A stretch of 35,474 bases of DNA from Triparma columacea (taxonomy: Eukaryota > Sar > Bolidophyceae > Parmales > Triparmaceae): contig BRYA01000296.1 of the NCBI GenBank assembly GCA_030267965.1, positions 64,676-100,149 of the forward strand, given 5' to 3'. Shown here in pieces: positions 1-8,738 of this stretch. Numbering within the stretch: position 1 is the stretch's first letter; every line of letters begins with the position of its first letter. The notes below the pieces were generated by a model that saw nothing but the letters and a program-made list of their open reading frames with translations, was not told the DNA's origin and ran no database searches. Made by a program: the position numbers and the translations under genes.

Positions 1-729
1 GGGGGGGGGGGGTGGGGAGAGTGCGGCGGACGGAGATGACAGCAGCCTTTCGAGCGTCGGTATTGTTGTTGCTAGAGGCTAAGAGGGCTTATAAGAGGGG
101 CAGCCTAGGTACAGCGGAGGAATAGAAAGATCCTCTTAGTGAGACGAGGGGGAGTGATAGACGTTAAAACGTGTGGTTTATTCATATAAAACGGCGAATT
201 ACCCCCCAAAAACCCCAAACCCCCCACCACCCCCCCACCCCCCACCGGAATGAGAAAGAAGTTCCGGCTGGGGCTTCCAGTAGGAATGAAGGAAATGAGT
301 AATACAAGGGCGTTCTAACTACAATGAGAAAAGAAGCGAGGATGTAAGGCCGAATGGTGAGGGCGAGCGAGGACGGGTGAGGGCGAGCGAGGACGGGTGA
401 GGGCGATGGAGGAGTAAGAATGGCAATATTTGAGAAATAGGAAAGGCGGGATGAATTGATTAGCCATTAAACCCGCAATCAAGCGAGAGAAGCCCCACTT
501 CGCACTAACATAGAGAACACGAACGAAGAGTTAAACAGCCAAGCGAGATATATGGCGCCAATGTCCCCCTGTATTCGGCCAGTAAAGCAATAAGAGATCC
601 TCCTTGTTCGACTGAAAGAAAGAAAGCATCCAATCCCCCTTCCTAGCCTCCCACGGCATCTAACGATGTAGCACAACATCGAGCACGAGAAAATTCAAAC
701 GATGCCAATCCCCTTATGTCCCCGAATTT
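1..729. other. Intergenic/simple-sequence region, no supported gene
   Basis: No convincing gene is visible. The region opens with a G run (1-12), has a C/A-rich tract at about 200-245 and a short 20-bp minisatellite at about 356-410. A 66-codon minus-strand frame at 479-679 has no recognisable motif and no splice context, so it is not called. Confidence 0.5.
355..410. repeat. Minisatellite, 20-bp unit, about 2.5 copies
   Basis: The unit GGTGAGGGCGAGCGAGGACG is repeated in tandem, with a third degenerate copy that breaks off at GGTGAGGGCGATGG. Confidence 0.8.
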
Positions 730-829
730 CTCTCAGACACCTTACCTCTGGTCTAACTTTTTTTGATTCGAGCAAAAACGGGATTTTGCTCGAATTGGTG
801 TGGTTCCTTCATTGATGACTTCCATCTCA

Positions 830-893
830 CCATCGTCGTCGTCGTCGTCATCGTCGTCGTCGTCATCATTGTCGTCGTCGTCGTCCTTTGAAT
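830..893. repeat. Trinucleotide microsatellite (GTC/ATC; GAC/GAT on the minus strand)
   Basis: A run of GTC and ATC triplets. Read on the minus strand in one frame it gives an almost uninterrupted aspartate tract inside a 97-codon open frame (742-1035), which is part of the putative decayed gene described separately. Confidence 0.85.
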
Positions 894-1094
894 CCTCCCT
901 AATCGCGGCCTCTTCCTTCTTGCGTGTTAACGAGGCTGCCCCCTGATTCCACCCCAAGCTCCTCTTTACGTTTCGTCCCCTCCTTGTGTGCCCTTTCAAG
1001 GCATTGATCCTAGATCTTCTCAACCTTCTTGTCAACCTCGTCGTTAATCTTGCCGTCAGCGTCGTAAAGTAGCGTCAACTCCATTGTCTTGTTT

Positions 1095-1592
1095 CTAATC
1101 GCCGTTTGGACCGGCAGGTAGAAAATGAGTTGTTGGCGACGCCGTGAATGAACATCCCCCCATACGACGACGGCCAAGGTCTCGGGCCGGGAATCCTGTA
1201 GCGGGCATCCTGCAGCTTTTGAACGTCGTGCTGATGTGAGGGAGCTCCACGTGGGACGTGGTCTTCCTGTTGCTAGACGTGAACTGGAGGACGAGGAAAG
1301 AAGGAAGGAAGACAGGAAGGGGGTCAGTAAGATTCACCGTATGCCATAGAAATTCTCGGCTTTTTCTCTCCCGAGACCATCCATTCACCCTCACCTCCTC
1401 AGTATCCTCGTCGTCGTTGATATCGATAGGCTCAATCTTGTTGATGGGTGGGTGCTGTTGACAAGCGAAGGAGGAGGCATTAGTTTAGAGTGAATACACC
1501 GTCTTACGTAGGGTTCTCACCTTTAAGTGCGCCTTGTTGAGTCTTCGTCCAACCCTCCTCCTGCCTTCAATGACGATCACCTTGTGTCTCAT
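1095..1592 (-). CDS. Candidate three-exon small gene or remnant of a longer decayed gene
   Basis: Three minus-strand exons can be joined in phase 0: 1592-1521, 1454-1395 and 1283-1095. Both introns start GTGAG and end CAG. The product would be about 106 residues, beginning MRHKVIVIEGRRRVGRR, with an acidic middle (IDINDDEDTEE), and matches no family I recognise. Coding-like text continues outside this model. Upstream, a coiled-coil-like stretch (LEQIRSLVRSLKQRV) stops just before exon 1 and would be joined by a single frameshift. Downstream, LLYDADGKINDEVDKKVEKI and an Asp-rich frame lie in other phases. Intact splice sites with broken frames suggest a once longer gene now losing function, but a short real gene is possible. 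Confidence 0.33.
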
Positions 1593-1792
1593 GCTCACCG
1601 TCAAATCTCTGTTACTTCATCTCATTGTATTTTTCCGTCTCATCAACACGTTGTTTTAAAGAACGCACCAAACTTCTGATCTGCTCCAGAGACGCGCAAA
1701 ATTTGCGCATCTAAAGCGTTTTGGAGGTTCGTGTTATCGCATCGCAGATCTCGTGGGTGTCGACGATAGGGATATCTTTACTCGCCCCGCCG

Positions 1793-2240
1793 ATGGCGGT
1801 CCTTTGCCACCGCGAATGAGGAGGAGGAGGAGGGGGGGGGAAGAATGATCTGCGCGTTGGTCGATCGACCACGAGAAGCTTGAAAATTAGAAATTTGCGT
1901 TACTACACACATTGCAGGTGTTGGTATGAGGCTCATGAGCCACCAGAGACGATTTCAATAATCATGTCGTACAATCATAACTTAAAAAAACTCGTGCATA
2001 TCAAATCGAAGTATTATTCAAGCAACATTGTATCTCTTTCACCTTGTCAGTAGCACCGAACTTGTCACAGGTCACAGGCCGGGAGGAGAACTGGAAATTT
2101 TTTAATTTACTTCAGGTTTGTCATTCATAACATTCACCACTGCCCCCCTCACTTTAAACACCCTATATCTCCCGTTCTTCACATTGCTGTAACATAAATA
2201 TTCCACAACAAACATTATTTTCGTCTCTACTTCCTCCTAA
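1793..2240. other. Intergenic, upstream of the MAP kinase gene
   Basis: No gene is seen. The segment becomes AT-rich towards 2100-2230, just before the kinase start codon, and so probably holds its promoter and 5' leader. No TATA box or other named element can be assigned. Confidence 0.4.
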
Positions 2241-4227
2241 ATGCCCCCAAAAAGCAAGCCCCCCCCTCCCCGTCGAAAGGCCCGTCCCATTACCCGCCAC
2301 CAGGATGGTACCTCGTCCTTCAAGGTCAGTGGGACATCCTTCCGCGTGAATTCCAAGTTCTCACCGCTGGGGATTGTGGGGAAAGGCAGCTACGGGGTGG
2401 TTTGTGCAGCTCTCAATAGCAAGACTGGAGGTGAGGGGGGTGGGGAGGAGAGGGGGGGAGGAGGGGGGGGGGGGAAAGGGGGCAGGGAGGGGATGACAGG
2501 GACTCGCCATTTCCCCACTTAATGCACATTTTGACTGACGTCCTCGCGATCGTCGCTCTCTCAACCCCCTCCCCCCCCTGCGCAGAAAAAGTAGCCATAA
2601 AGAAAATCTCGCCAATGTGCGAGGACGTGTGGGACGCCAAGCACACCCTCCGCGAGCTCCGCCTCATGCGTCTCCTCGACTACCACCCCAACGTGATATC
2701 CCTCGTCGGCCTCTCCGCCTCCGAGGACAGCCTTTACATTGTGATGGAGCTCATGGACAGCGACCTCCACAAGATTGTCCAGAGCAAGCAGAAGCTTGGA
2801 GAGAGCCACCTCAAGGTGATTTGGACCCAAATACTCGACGGGGTCTCCGCGATGCACCGGAACAACGTGTTCCACAGGGACCTCAAGCCGGGGAACATCC
2901 TGGTTGGGAGGGACTGCCAGGTCAGGATCACGGACTTTGGGCTGGCAAGGAGCATCAACCAGAACGACGACATCGACAGTAGTAACCCGGCGAGCGCAAT
3001 GACGGAGTACGTTGTAACTAGGTGGTACAGGTAAGGGGATAATGGTACAGGAGGCGGGGGAGTGGGAAAGAGATGGTGGGGGTGGAAAAAGTGGAAGGCC
3101 CAGACGATTGAGTCCCCTCCAAATCATTGCGTCGTTCTCAACTCACCAGCCCCACCCCCCTCCATTTCTCACCTTCCCTCCCTCCCAGGTGCCCCGAGCT
3201 CCTACTTGCCCCCCACGTCTCCTACACCTCCAAGGTGGACCTCTGGTCCGTCGGTTGCATCTTCGCCGAGATGGTCCTTCGCGCCCCCCTCTTCCCCGGC
3301 CGTTCTTACGTGCACCAGGTCCAACTTATCCTGGAGAACATAGGCCTCCCGCCGACGGAGAAGGAGATGGGGTTCGAACCAAGGAAGGACGCCAAGAGCT
3401 ACCTCCAGAGGCAGAAGGTAAAGGTAGGGAAGAGTTGGGGGGAAATCTTACCGGGAAGCGAAGCCAACGTGGTGGATCTGATCAGCAGGCTTCTGGTATT
3501 CAATCCGTCGAAGAGAAGCAGCGCAGAGCAGGCATTGGAGCACCCGTACTTTAACGGCACCCCGGAGCTCCCCTGTGAGAAGGAGAGTAAAACGCCTGGA
3601 GGTCGTAATTTTTTGACACCCCAGGAGGTGGACTTCAAGTTTGACAACGATACAATTGGTTTGGAGGAGCTGAAGGAGATGATTCAGGGTGAGGTTGAGA
3701 TTTGCGCCATGGCCGAGAGCGAGAGGGCCTCAGGGGTTGGGGCTGCTCAGGTTGAGGGGACGAGCCCGGCTGGGAGCACGGGGACGGTGGAGAGGGAGGG
3801 GGGGGGGGGAGGGGAGGAGGAGGGGACGAGCCCAGCTGAGAGCACGGGGACGGAGGGGACACAGGGAAGTAAGGAGGGAGGAGGGGGGGTGAGGGAGGTG
3901 GGGGGGGAGGGAGAGGCGAGAGTCGAAGAGCAACAAAATCAACCGGAACAGATCCAGCAGCATAGAAATCCACAGCAACAACAACTTAAACAACCAGCGA
4001 AATCCGCTGGGGCTGGAATGGTGGGATCGACTTCGTCTCCCGCTCTCAACAAAGACGGTTTGAATGGGGGGAGCAAGAGGAAGGTTCTGACTAGAACCGG
4101 GAGCTCCGGTCGTATGGTCGACATCGGCGGCAAGGGAGGGATCGTGATGAAGGACGGGGCGGGGGGTGGAGAGAGCAAGGTTAGACAGAGGTTGGAGGAG
4201 GCTATTAGGGATGGGAGGGAAGCTTGA
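2241..4227 (+). CDS. Mitogen-activated protein kinase, TEY type, with long low-complexity tail
   Basis: Ser/Thr kinase of the MAPK family. Exons 2241-2430, 2586-3030 and 3189-4227 join in phases 1 and 2 and give 557 residues. Visible kinase motifs, in order, are the glycine loop GIVGKGSYGVV (44-54), VAIK with the ATP-binding Lys at 69, HRDLKPGN (catalytic Asp 162), DFG (180-182), the activation-loop TEY (203-205) followed by VVTRWYRCPEL, and DLWSVGCIFAEM. The TEY motif marks the site where a MAPK kinase would phosphorylate Thr and Tyr. The catalytic domain ends near residue 355. The last ~200 residues are Gly/Glu/Ser- and Gln-rich with no domain, so the protein is longer than a classical 360-residue ERK. 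The start is the first ATG of exon 1 and follows an AT-rich leader. It is confidently a MAPK; the substrate is unknown. Confidence 0.93.
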
Positions 4228-4255
4228 GGGAGGACTGGGAATGGGAGGGAATGCA

Positions 4256-4337
4256 TAGAAAGAGGTTGCTGCGTGTTTAAGAAATCAAAAGAAGAAAACA
4301 ATGGAGGGAATATTTAGAAAGAGGTTGCGTGTTAAAA
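4256..4337 (+). repeat. Short direct repeat in the kinase 3' flank
   Basis: A motif close to AGAAAGAGGTTGCGTGTT occurs twice, at about 4257-4278 (with a 3-base insertion) and 4315-4334, just after the kinase stop codon. It is probably 3' UTR sequence. Confidence 0.6.
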
Positions 4338-4409
4338 GAAAATAATTCTTTATTTATTTATTGGTTGGGTTCGGGGGGGAGCGGAGAATGAAGACGCTCA
4401 CATCGACGC

Positions 4410-5046
4410 TCACATCTCCTCGATGGTGTACGTCTGGGTCTCCACGCTCGTGATGCCATCAACAGCGGTGAGCTAGTGAGAAGAGAGAACGGTTAGAAGG
4501 GAATCGTTCAATGCTGTAGCTTGCTTGCACAGCCGGTCGCAACTCGGGAATCGTTCAACGCGTAGCTTGCACAGCCGGTCGCAAACCTCTCTCCCCCACT
4601 CTCTCACCTCCTTTATGATAGCCTCCTCCCCAGCGAATCCACCCTCCTCGAACTTTCCAAAGTCCGGCTCCTTGGCTGTGGTGATGATCTTGAAGTCCAT
4701 GCAGCCCCCGCAAACCACGCGCTTGACGGAGCGGCCGTCAGCCTTGAGGTCGGCGAGGTGGGACATGAGGATGGTCTGGGCTGCGGTGAGGGAAGACTTG
4801 TCGTTGTCGGGAGACCACTTGCAACGGATTTCACGAGCAATGTTGGCGAAGGATACGTTGGATGTTATTTCAGGCTAAGAGGGGAAAGGAGGGGAGGGGA
4901 AGTTGAAGGTGAGGGTAGAGAAGGGGAGGAGACGGGATCGGGGTTGGGGTTAGAGTTTCTCTTTACAGGAAGTATTTGAGGGTAAAAACGAATTGAGTAG
5001 CACTGCACAGCGGCAAATTGCAAGCTTAGCACAAATTACGCACCAT
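4410..5046 (-). CDS. Small conserved-looking protein with CGGC motif, function unknown
   Basis: Three exons on the minus strand, 5046-5044 (only the ATG), 4874-4608 and 4472-4410, give 110 residues with all junctions in phase 0. The product starts MPEITSNVSFANIAREIRCK and contains KWSPDNDKSSL, a CGGC motif inside VKRVVCGGCMDFKII, and ends SVETQTYTIEEM. There is no signal peptide and no membrane segment, so a soluble protein is likely. I recall similar short proteins in diatoms but cannot name the family or a function; the paired cysteines could be redox-active or metal-binding. Placing the start codon alone in exon 1 is an inference from the GTGCGT donor right after ATG and the TTAG acceptor. 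The gene is divergent from the lumenal protein gene, 103 bp apart. Confidence 0.68.
4508..4590 (-). repeat. Tandem duplication inside an intron
   Basis: Within the second intron of the CGGC-motif gene, a ~42-bp segment containing AATCGTTCAA and GCACAGCCGGTCGCAA occurs twice in a row with small indels. The duplication accounts for most of the intron's length. Confidence 0.75.
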
Positions 5047-5149
5047 TGTCCGTAAACGAAAGAGAAATTGAGGAAGATTTTTGTGTTTTGCCTAGTTGCA
5101 AGCAATTTGCTGACTCACTCCTCAATTTCTCCTCTCTTCTAGCTCAATT
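5047..5149. promoter_or_regulatory. Short shared upstream region between divergent genes
   Basis: Only 103 bp separate the start codons of the two divergent genes, so both promoters and leaders must overlap here unless transcription starts inside a neighbour. No defined element is visible. Confidence 0.4.
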
Positions 5150-5746
5150 ATGACATTTAAACTTCTTCTCACTCTTTTGATTGTTAGTTCATCAACGGCA
5201 TTCAACTTAGTATCCACAAAATCAGCGAGAAATGGACACATTTTTACATCTCGACAGAGTCACAATCTCCAGGATGGAAAACATTCCCTTCAGACGTTTC
5301 TATCAGCGTCATCAACATCCTCTACCATTGATATCAACAGCAATCCCAACAAACTAACCCGAAGATCTGCTATCCCTACCATAGTAGCTACCCTATCCCT
5401 ACCCTTCCTCCCATCCTCCTCTCTTGCTGCCACCTCGACGAAGCTCACACCATCCATGTACGAAGGCAAGTACTTAGACCCCATCAATCACCCCGGCGGC
5501 ACTCGTACAATCAAGCTAACAGACGAGGACGGTGATAAGGGTTTCTACAAGGTTACATTAACCGGTGGTGGTGGTAAGGGTGAGCCTAAGAACTACACCC
5601 TCCCCGCGCAGGTTTCGAAGGACGGGGCGAAGATTGTTATCGATTTCTCACCCAAGGGTGGTCCCAAGGATTTCGTCGGCGTGTACGACGAGGAGCTCAA
5701 GGGTATAAGGTTCACGAGAGACGGGAACTTCTGGCCTATGCAGTGA
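5150..5746 (+). CDS. Plastid thylakoid-lumen protein, Tat-type, unknown function
   Basis: Single-exon gene, 198 residues. The N-terminus is a signal peptide (MTFKLLLTLLIVSSSTAFNL) whose cleavage region carries TAF, like the Phe-containing motif at the signal/transit junction of secondary red plastids. A Ser/Thr-rich transit stretch follows. Near residues 70-95 comes a second targeting signal with a twin arginine (LTRRSAIPTIVATLSLPFL) and an AXA-like end (SLAA). This tripartite order predicts import into the plastid and Tat transport into the thylakoid lumen. The mature part, from about residue 96, has MYEGKYLDPINHPGGTR and repeated Gly-rich beta-strand-like segments. I know of similar algal lumen proteins but no assigned activity. 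Targeting is well supported; function is unknown. Confidence 0.85.
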   Translation: MTFKLLLTLLIVSSSTAFNLVSTKSARNGHIFTSRQSHNLQDGKHSLQTFLSASSTSSTIDINSNPNKLTRRSAIPTIVATLSLPFLPSSSLAATSTKLTPSMYEGKYLDPINHPGGTRTIKLTDEDGDKGFYKVTLTGGGGKGEPKNYTLPAQVSKDGAKIVIDFSPKGGPKDFVGVYDEELKGIRFTRDGNFWPMQ

Positions 5747-6012
5747 GTAATTATGGCGTGGGGGAAAGGAGGGGGGAGGAAGTTTAGGAGACTAACAAGT
5801 ATCACGGGATGATGAAACGACGCAGGACGGGGGAGAAATGCGAGTGAAGATAAGGGAGGTGGATGGACTGAGTGTGAAATTTGAACGAAGTCAACGCGGG
5901 CAACGCGTAATGCTAATGTAAGGGCGGTGATTTTCTCTGAGAAAAGCGAATTTCAGTGGAGTTGTTCAGTGGAGTTACCACAGCCCATCTTGCGTGCCTA
6001 GGGTTACCCACT

Positions 6013-7881
6013 CTAAAACAAGAACCCCCATTCTCCCCCCTTAACATTCTCCATAGTAATCTCATCCACCAATCCTTCCTCCCCTCTCCTCACCGCTTCC
6101 GCCGTCCATTCCGTAACTTCATCTCTCCCCCCCTCCCCGTTATCCCTCCAAGCTTTCTGTCTGACGCCTTTGTTCCAAGGTACTAAAGCGTTCATAACCT
6201 CATGCTCTGGACGATTGAATGCAGACGTACCTACCAGACGTGTGTACTCTGACGTTATAGCTGTTATGTAAGAGTATGCGGACTCGGTTTGCGGGAACGG
6301 TGGGATTAGCGATGATGAGTATACAAGGAAGGACGACGCGTCCCAAATAACGCCCGTGTTTGAGAGGGTTGTTACAACCATGGTCAGGGTTGGGAGGGTT
6401 GAGGGGAGATGGGGGACGAGGTATGTTATGGCGTAGTTCTGGAGAAGGATTGAGAGGGAGGCCGTGAGGTCCTGGTCCAAAGGGGGGGAGGAGGTCAAGT
6501 GGCTGGTTACGTAGAGTAGGGGGGGGACGAGGTCGAAGCTTTCTGGAGATTGAGCGGCTGCGTTGTCGAGGGATCTTACGAGCTCGGACTTGAGACGTGC
6601 CCAGACGCCCTGAGTTGATAGCGACGCCGGTAGATCCCGGTGTCGGGAGACGCGGGAACGGCAGGCAGAGGAGAGCATAGCGACGGCGACGCGGTTCAAG
6701 GAAACGCAGTTCTTGAACAGCCACGTAAGACCCCCGCCCCTGTATGTCTGCATCGCCCAGGCGTCATCATCGACACCGTCGGAGTCATCATGCTCACAAT
6801 CGTCCTGCCCACCACCTTCACGTTGGCACAAATGCGCCTCCAAGAACTTCCTCTTGCACTGCTTGCGTTTGGCAATTCGGCTCTGGAGTTAGTGTTCAGA
6901 TCGGTAGTGACTGTAGATAATTTAACTGCTCCTTCATTTTCCCTCCCTCACCTTGTTCACCCCCCTCCCCTCTTCCCCGTCCCTGTCTAACCCCCCCATA
7001 GCGTCCCCAAGCATGAGGTAGCTAAGTGTTGTCCTTTCCGCTTTACCCGTCCACTTCCCTCCTCCCTGTGCGCCTCCGTCTACGGCACCTCTGGAGGCTA
7101 CGTATGCAACGTAGTCACGACGTCTGACGGGCTCGGTTGAAAGAAGGAGTGAGAGGAGGGGAGATGATAGGAGGGAGGACGACAAGTGGGAGGCTAAGAA
7201 GGAAACGAACCGTACGCTAGACATGGGGGGGGAGGAGGTGAGGTACCGGGAGGATATGGAAGACACGCAGTCTGACAGGGTCGTGGGCTGGAGCTGTGTG
7301 TGGTCGGGGCTGGTGGTGGTGGTGTTGAGGTAGAGCCTGGAGTTTAGCTCCTCTATCTCACGAGAGGCATGCTCACCCCAGTCCTTTATAGGGAGAGCGA
7401 CGGAGGCGTATAAGTAGTGGAGGATGATGGAAGTCTCAACGCTTCCACCCAACGCTGTTAGAAGGTGGTTGCTCAAATCTAGGACGAGCGGTGGGGCAGA
7501 TTGTGCTGTTGGTGCCTGTGCTGTTGGTTGTGTCGTTGTTGGTTGCGCGAAAGGCACATAATGTCCCCCCCTCTCTATTCCCTCTATTCCATCCATGATG
7601 GAGGCTCCATGATGATGATATCCCTCCATAATTCCCTCCATTCCATCCATTCCCTCCACTATTCCCTCCGAGCTCAGCTCTAATTGTAGGTATAATTGTA
7701 TGTAAGATGCCTTAAATGCGTTTAGAAGTTGTTTATGTTGTTCATATTCATCTTTATGTTGTATAGATGTAGATAATTGATCACATATCGACGCATATAT
7801 CCCAATTGAAGCATCACTAATATCCGCATTCGATGTTTGAGTGAAATAATGACTTAAAAAATCACTCCCTGCAACATACAT
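6013..7881 (-). CDS. Hypothetical protein, mostly helical, two exons
   Basis: Exons 7881-6952 and 6882-6013 join in phase 0 (donor GTGAG, acceptor CAG) and give 599 residues. I do not recognise the family. The sequence is rich in Leu/Ser helices (for example LLSSPLLSLLLSTEPV), has a basic patch after the junction (SRIAKRKQCKRKFLEAHL), an acidic patch (DDCEHDDSDGVDDDAW) and a conserved-looking stretch NRPEHEVMNALVPWNKG near the end. A Met/Gly/Gln-rich insert lies at about residues 75-135. There is no signal peptide or clear membrane helix. The start chosen is the ATG at 7881, but GTTGCAG just inside could instead be a splice acceptor, so the 5' end is uncertain. It is divergent from the truncated DUF-gene copy at 8118. 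Confidence 0.6.
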
Positions 7882-7910
7882 TGTAGCTATATGTAGGGGA
7901 TATGATCAAT

Positions 7911-8156
7911 AATGACCTAATACTGACGAAAAGGATATTGTAATTGTAAAACAGGCGACCAAATGACGATCAAATGATGACCAAAAGACAACAAAAACTA
8001 GACTCCTGATGCCATCTGGGAACTATCGAATGATCTTTCAAGTTTTCATTCTTCTTCAAGAAACATTCTTCTTCACTCAATCTGTTAAGTAAATACCCAC
8101 CTCCCTCTCCCCTTCAAATGCCGTCCAGAGCGAGAGGAGTCGAAATGTCACGAGTA
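7911..8156 (+). repeat. Duplicated promoter/5' segment, copy 1 (truncated)
   Basis: About 245 bp that align, with scattered substitutions and indels, to 15968-16200. The shared part runs from AATGACCTAATACTGACGA through the CAAATGACGATCAAATGATG region and ACTCAATCTGTTAAG to the first codons ATGCCGTCCAGAG. Copy 2 leads into the intact DUF1800-DUF1501 gene; here homology stops after about 13 codons. Confidence 0.88.
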
Positions 8157-8237
8157 AATGAAAGTGAAGTAAATTCTTTAGCTATTTCCGTCCCTGCAAG
8201 CAGTTGCGAAGTGTTGTACGGCAACGTCAATAAGTGA
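8118..8237 (+). pseudogene. Truncated 5' copy of the DUF1800-DUF1501 gene
   Basis: Begins MPSRARGVEMSRV, almost the same as MPSRVRGVEMSRV at the start of the intact gene at 16162, then diverges and stops after 39 codons. It lacks the membrane anchor and both enzyme-like domains. It sits behind a duplicated promoter segment, so it might still be transcribed. The 39-residue product is probably not functional. Confidence 0.7.
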
Positions 8238-8396
8238 AACCTTGCAGTTAGCAAACGCTTATCTTAAGTTACTTAACTCCCAGCTTCCATTCCCTATGAT
8301 GAATCTTGGGAATGGATCTTGAGGAGCCCAAAACCGCCCAAAGTTTTTAACGAAGTCGAGTCTTCGAAACACAACAAAACTGACCTCTACACAACC

Positions 8397-8692
8397 ACAT
8401 TTCAACTACACAACTACACACTCACCCATACCTACCACATACTTACCCCTATCTTTCACCGTATCCCCCACGTACCCCATACCCCCCACTACTTGGAGAT
8501 ACTTCTAAATTTCCTTGGACCCCCTCGAACTTTGGACTACTAACATACACAACTCTACATTTCAACTACACAACTACACACTCACCCATACCTACCACAT
8601 ACTTACCCCTATCTTTCACCGTATCCCCCACGTACCCCATACCCCCCACTCTTGGAGATACTTCTAAATTTCCTCGGACCCCCTCGAACCCT
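8397..8692 (+). repeat. Tandem duplication upstream of the BspA-like gene
   Basis: A ~135-bp segment (8397-8532) is repeated almost exactly at 8557-8692, an offset of 160 bp. Both copies contain TTTCAACTACACAACTACAC, CTATCTTTCACCGTATCCCC and GGACCCCCTCGAAC. The second copy ends about 50 bp before the chosen start codon, so the duplicated unit covers the promoter or 5' leader. Confidence 0.9.
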
Positions 8693-8738
8693 TGCCTCCT
8701 CCTACCTCTCCATTTTAGGCCTAACCTTCACCATATAT

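Larger units (their letters stand above)
730..1790 (-). pseudogene. Probable decayed multi-exon gene, minus strand
   Basis: Protein-like fragments follow each other on the minus strand but in shifting frames. They are PIVDTHEICDAITRTSKTL then a stop (about 1760-1697), a basic/acidic helical segment ending at about 1604, the three spliced exons at 1592-1095, MELTLLYDADGKINDEVDK (about 1085-1018), and a Lys/Arg-rich then poly-Asp segment down to 742. At least two frameshifts and one stop are needed to read them as one chain. No family is recognised. The alternative is that only the 1095-1592 part is a gene and the rest is chance. Confidence 0.3.

Noticed and set aside
2561..3127. Long antisense frames across the kinase exons
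   Set aside because: These are shadows of GC-rich kinase codons; they have no motif of their own.
8652..8738. Upstream in-frame ATG for the BspA-like protein (extra 29 residues)
   Set aside because: It would bury the signal peptide behind a segment encoded by the duplicated upstream block. The ATG at 8739 places the signal peptide at the N-terminus.
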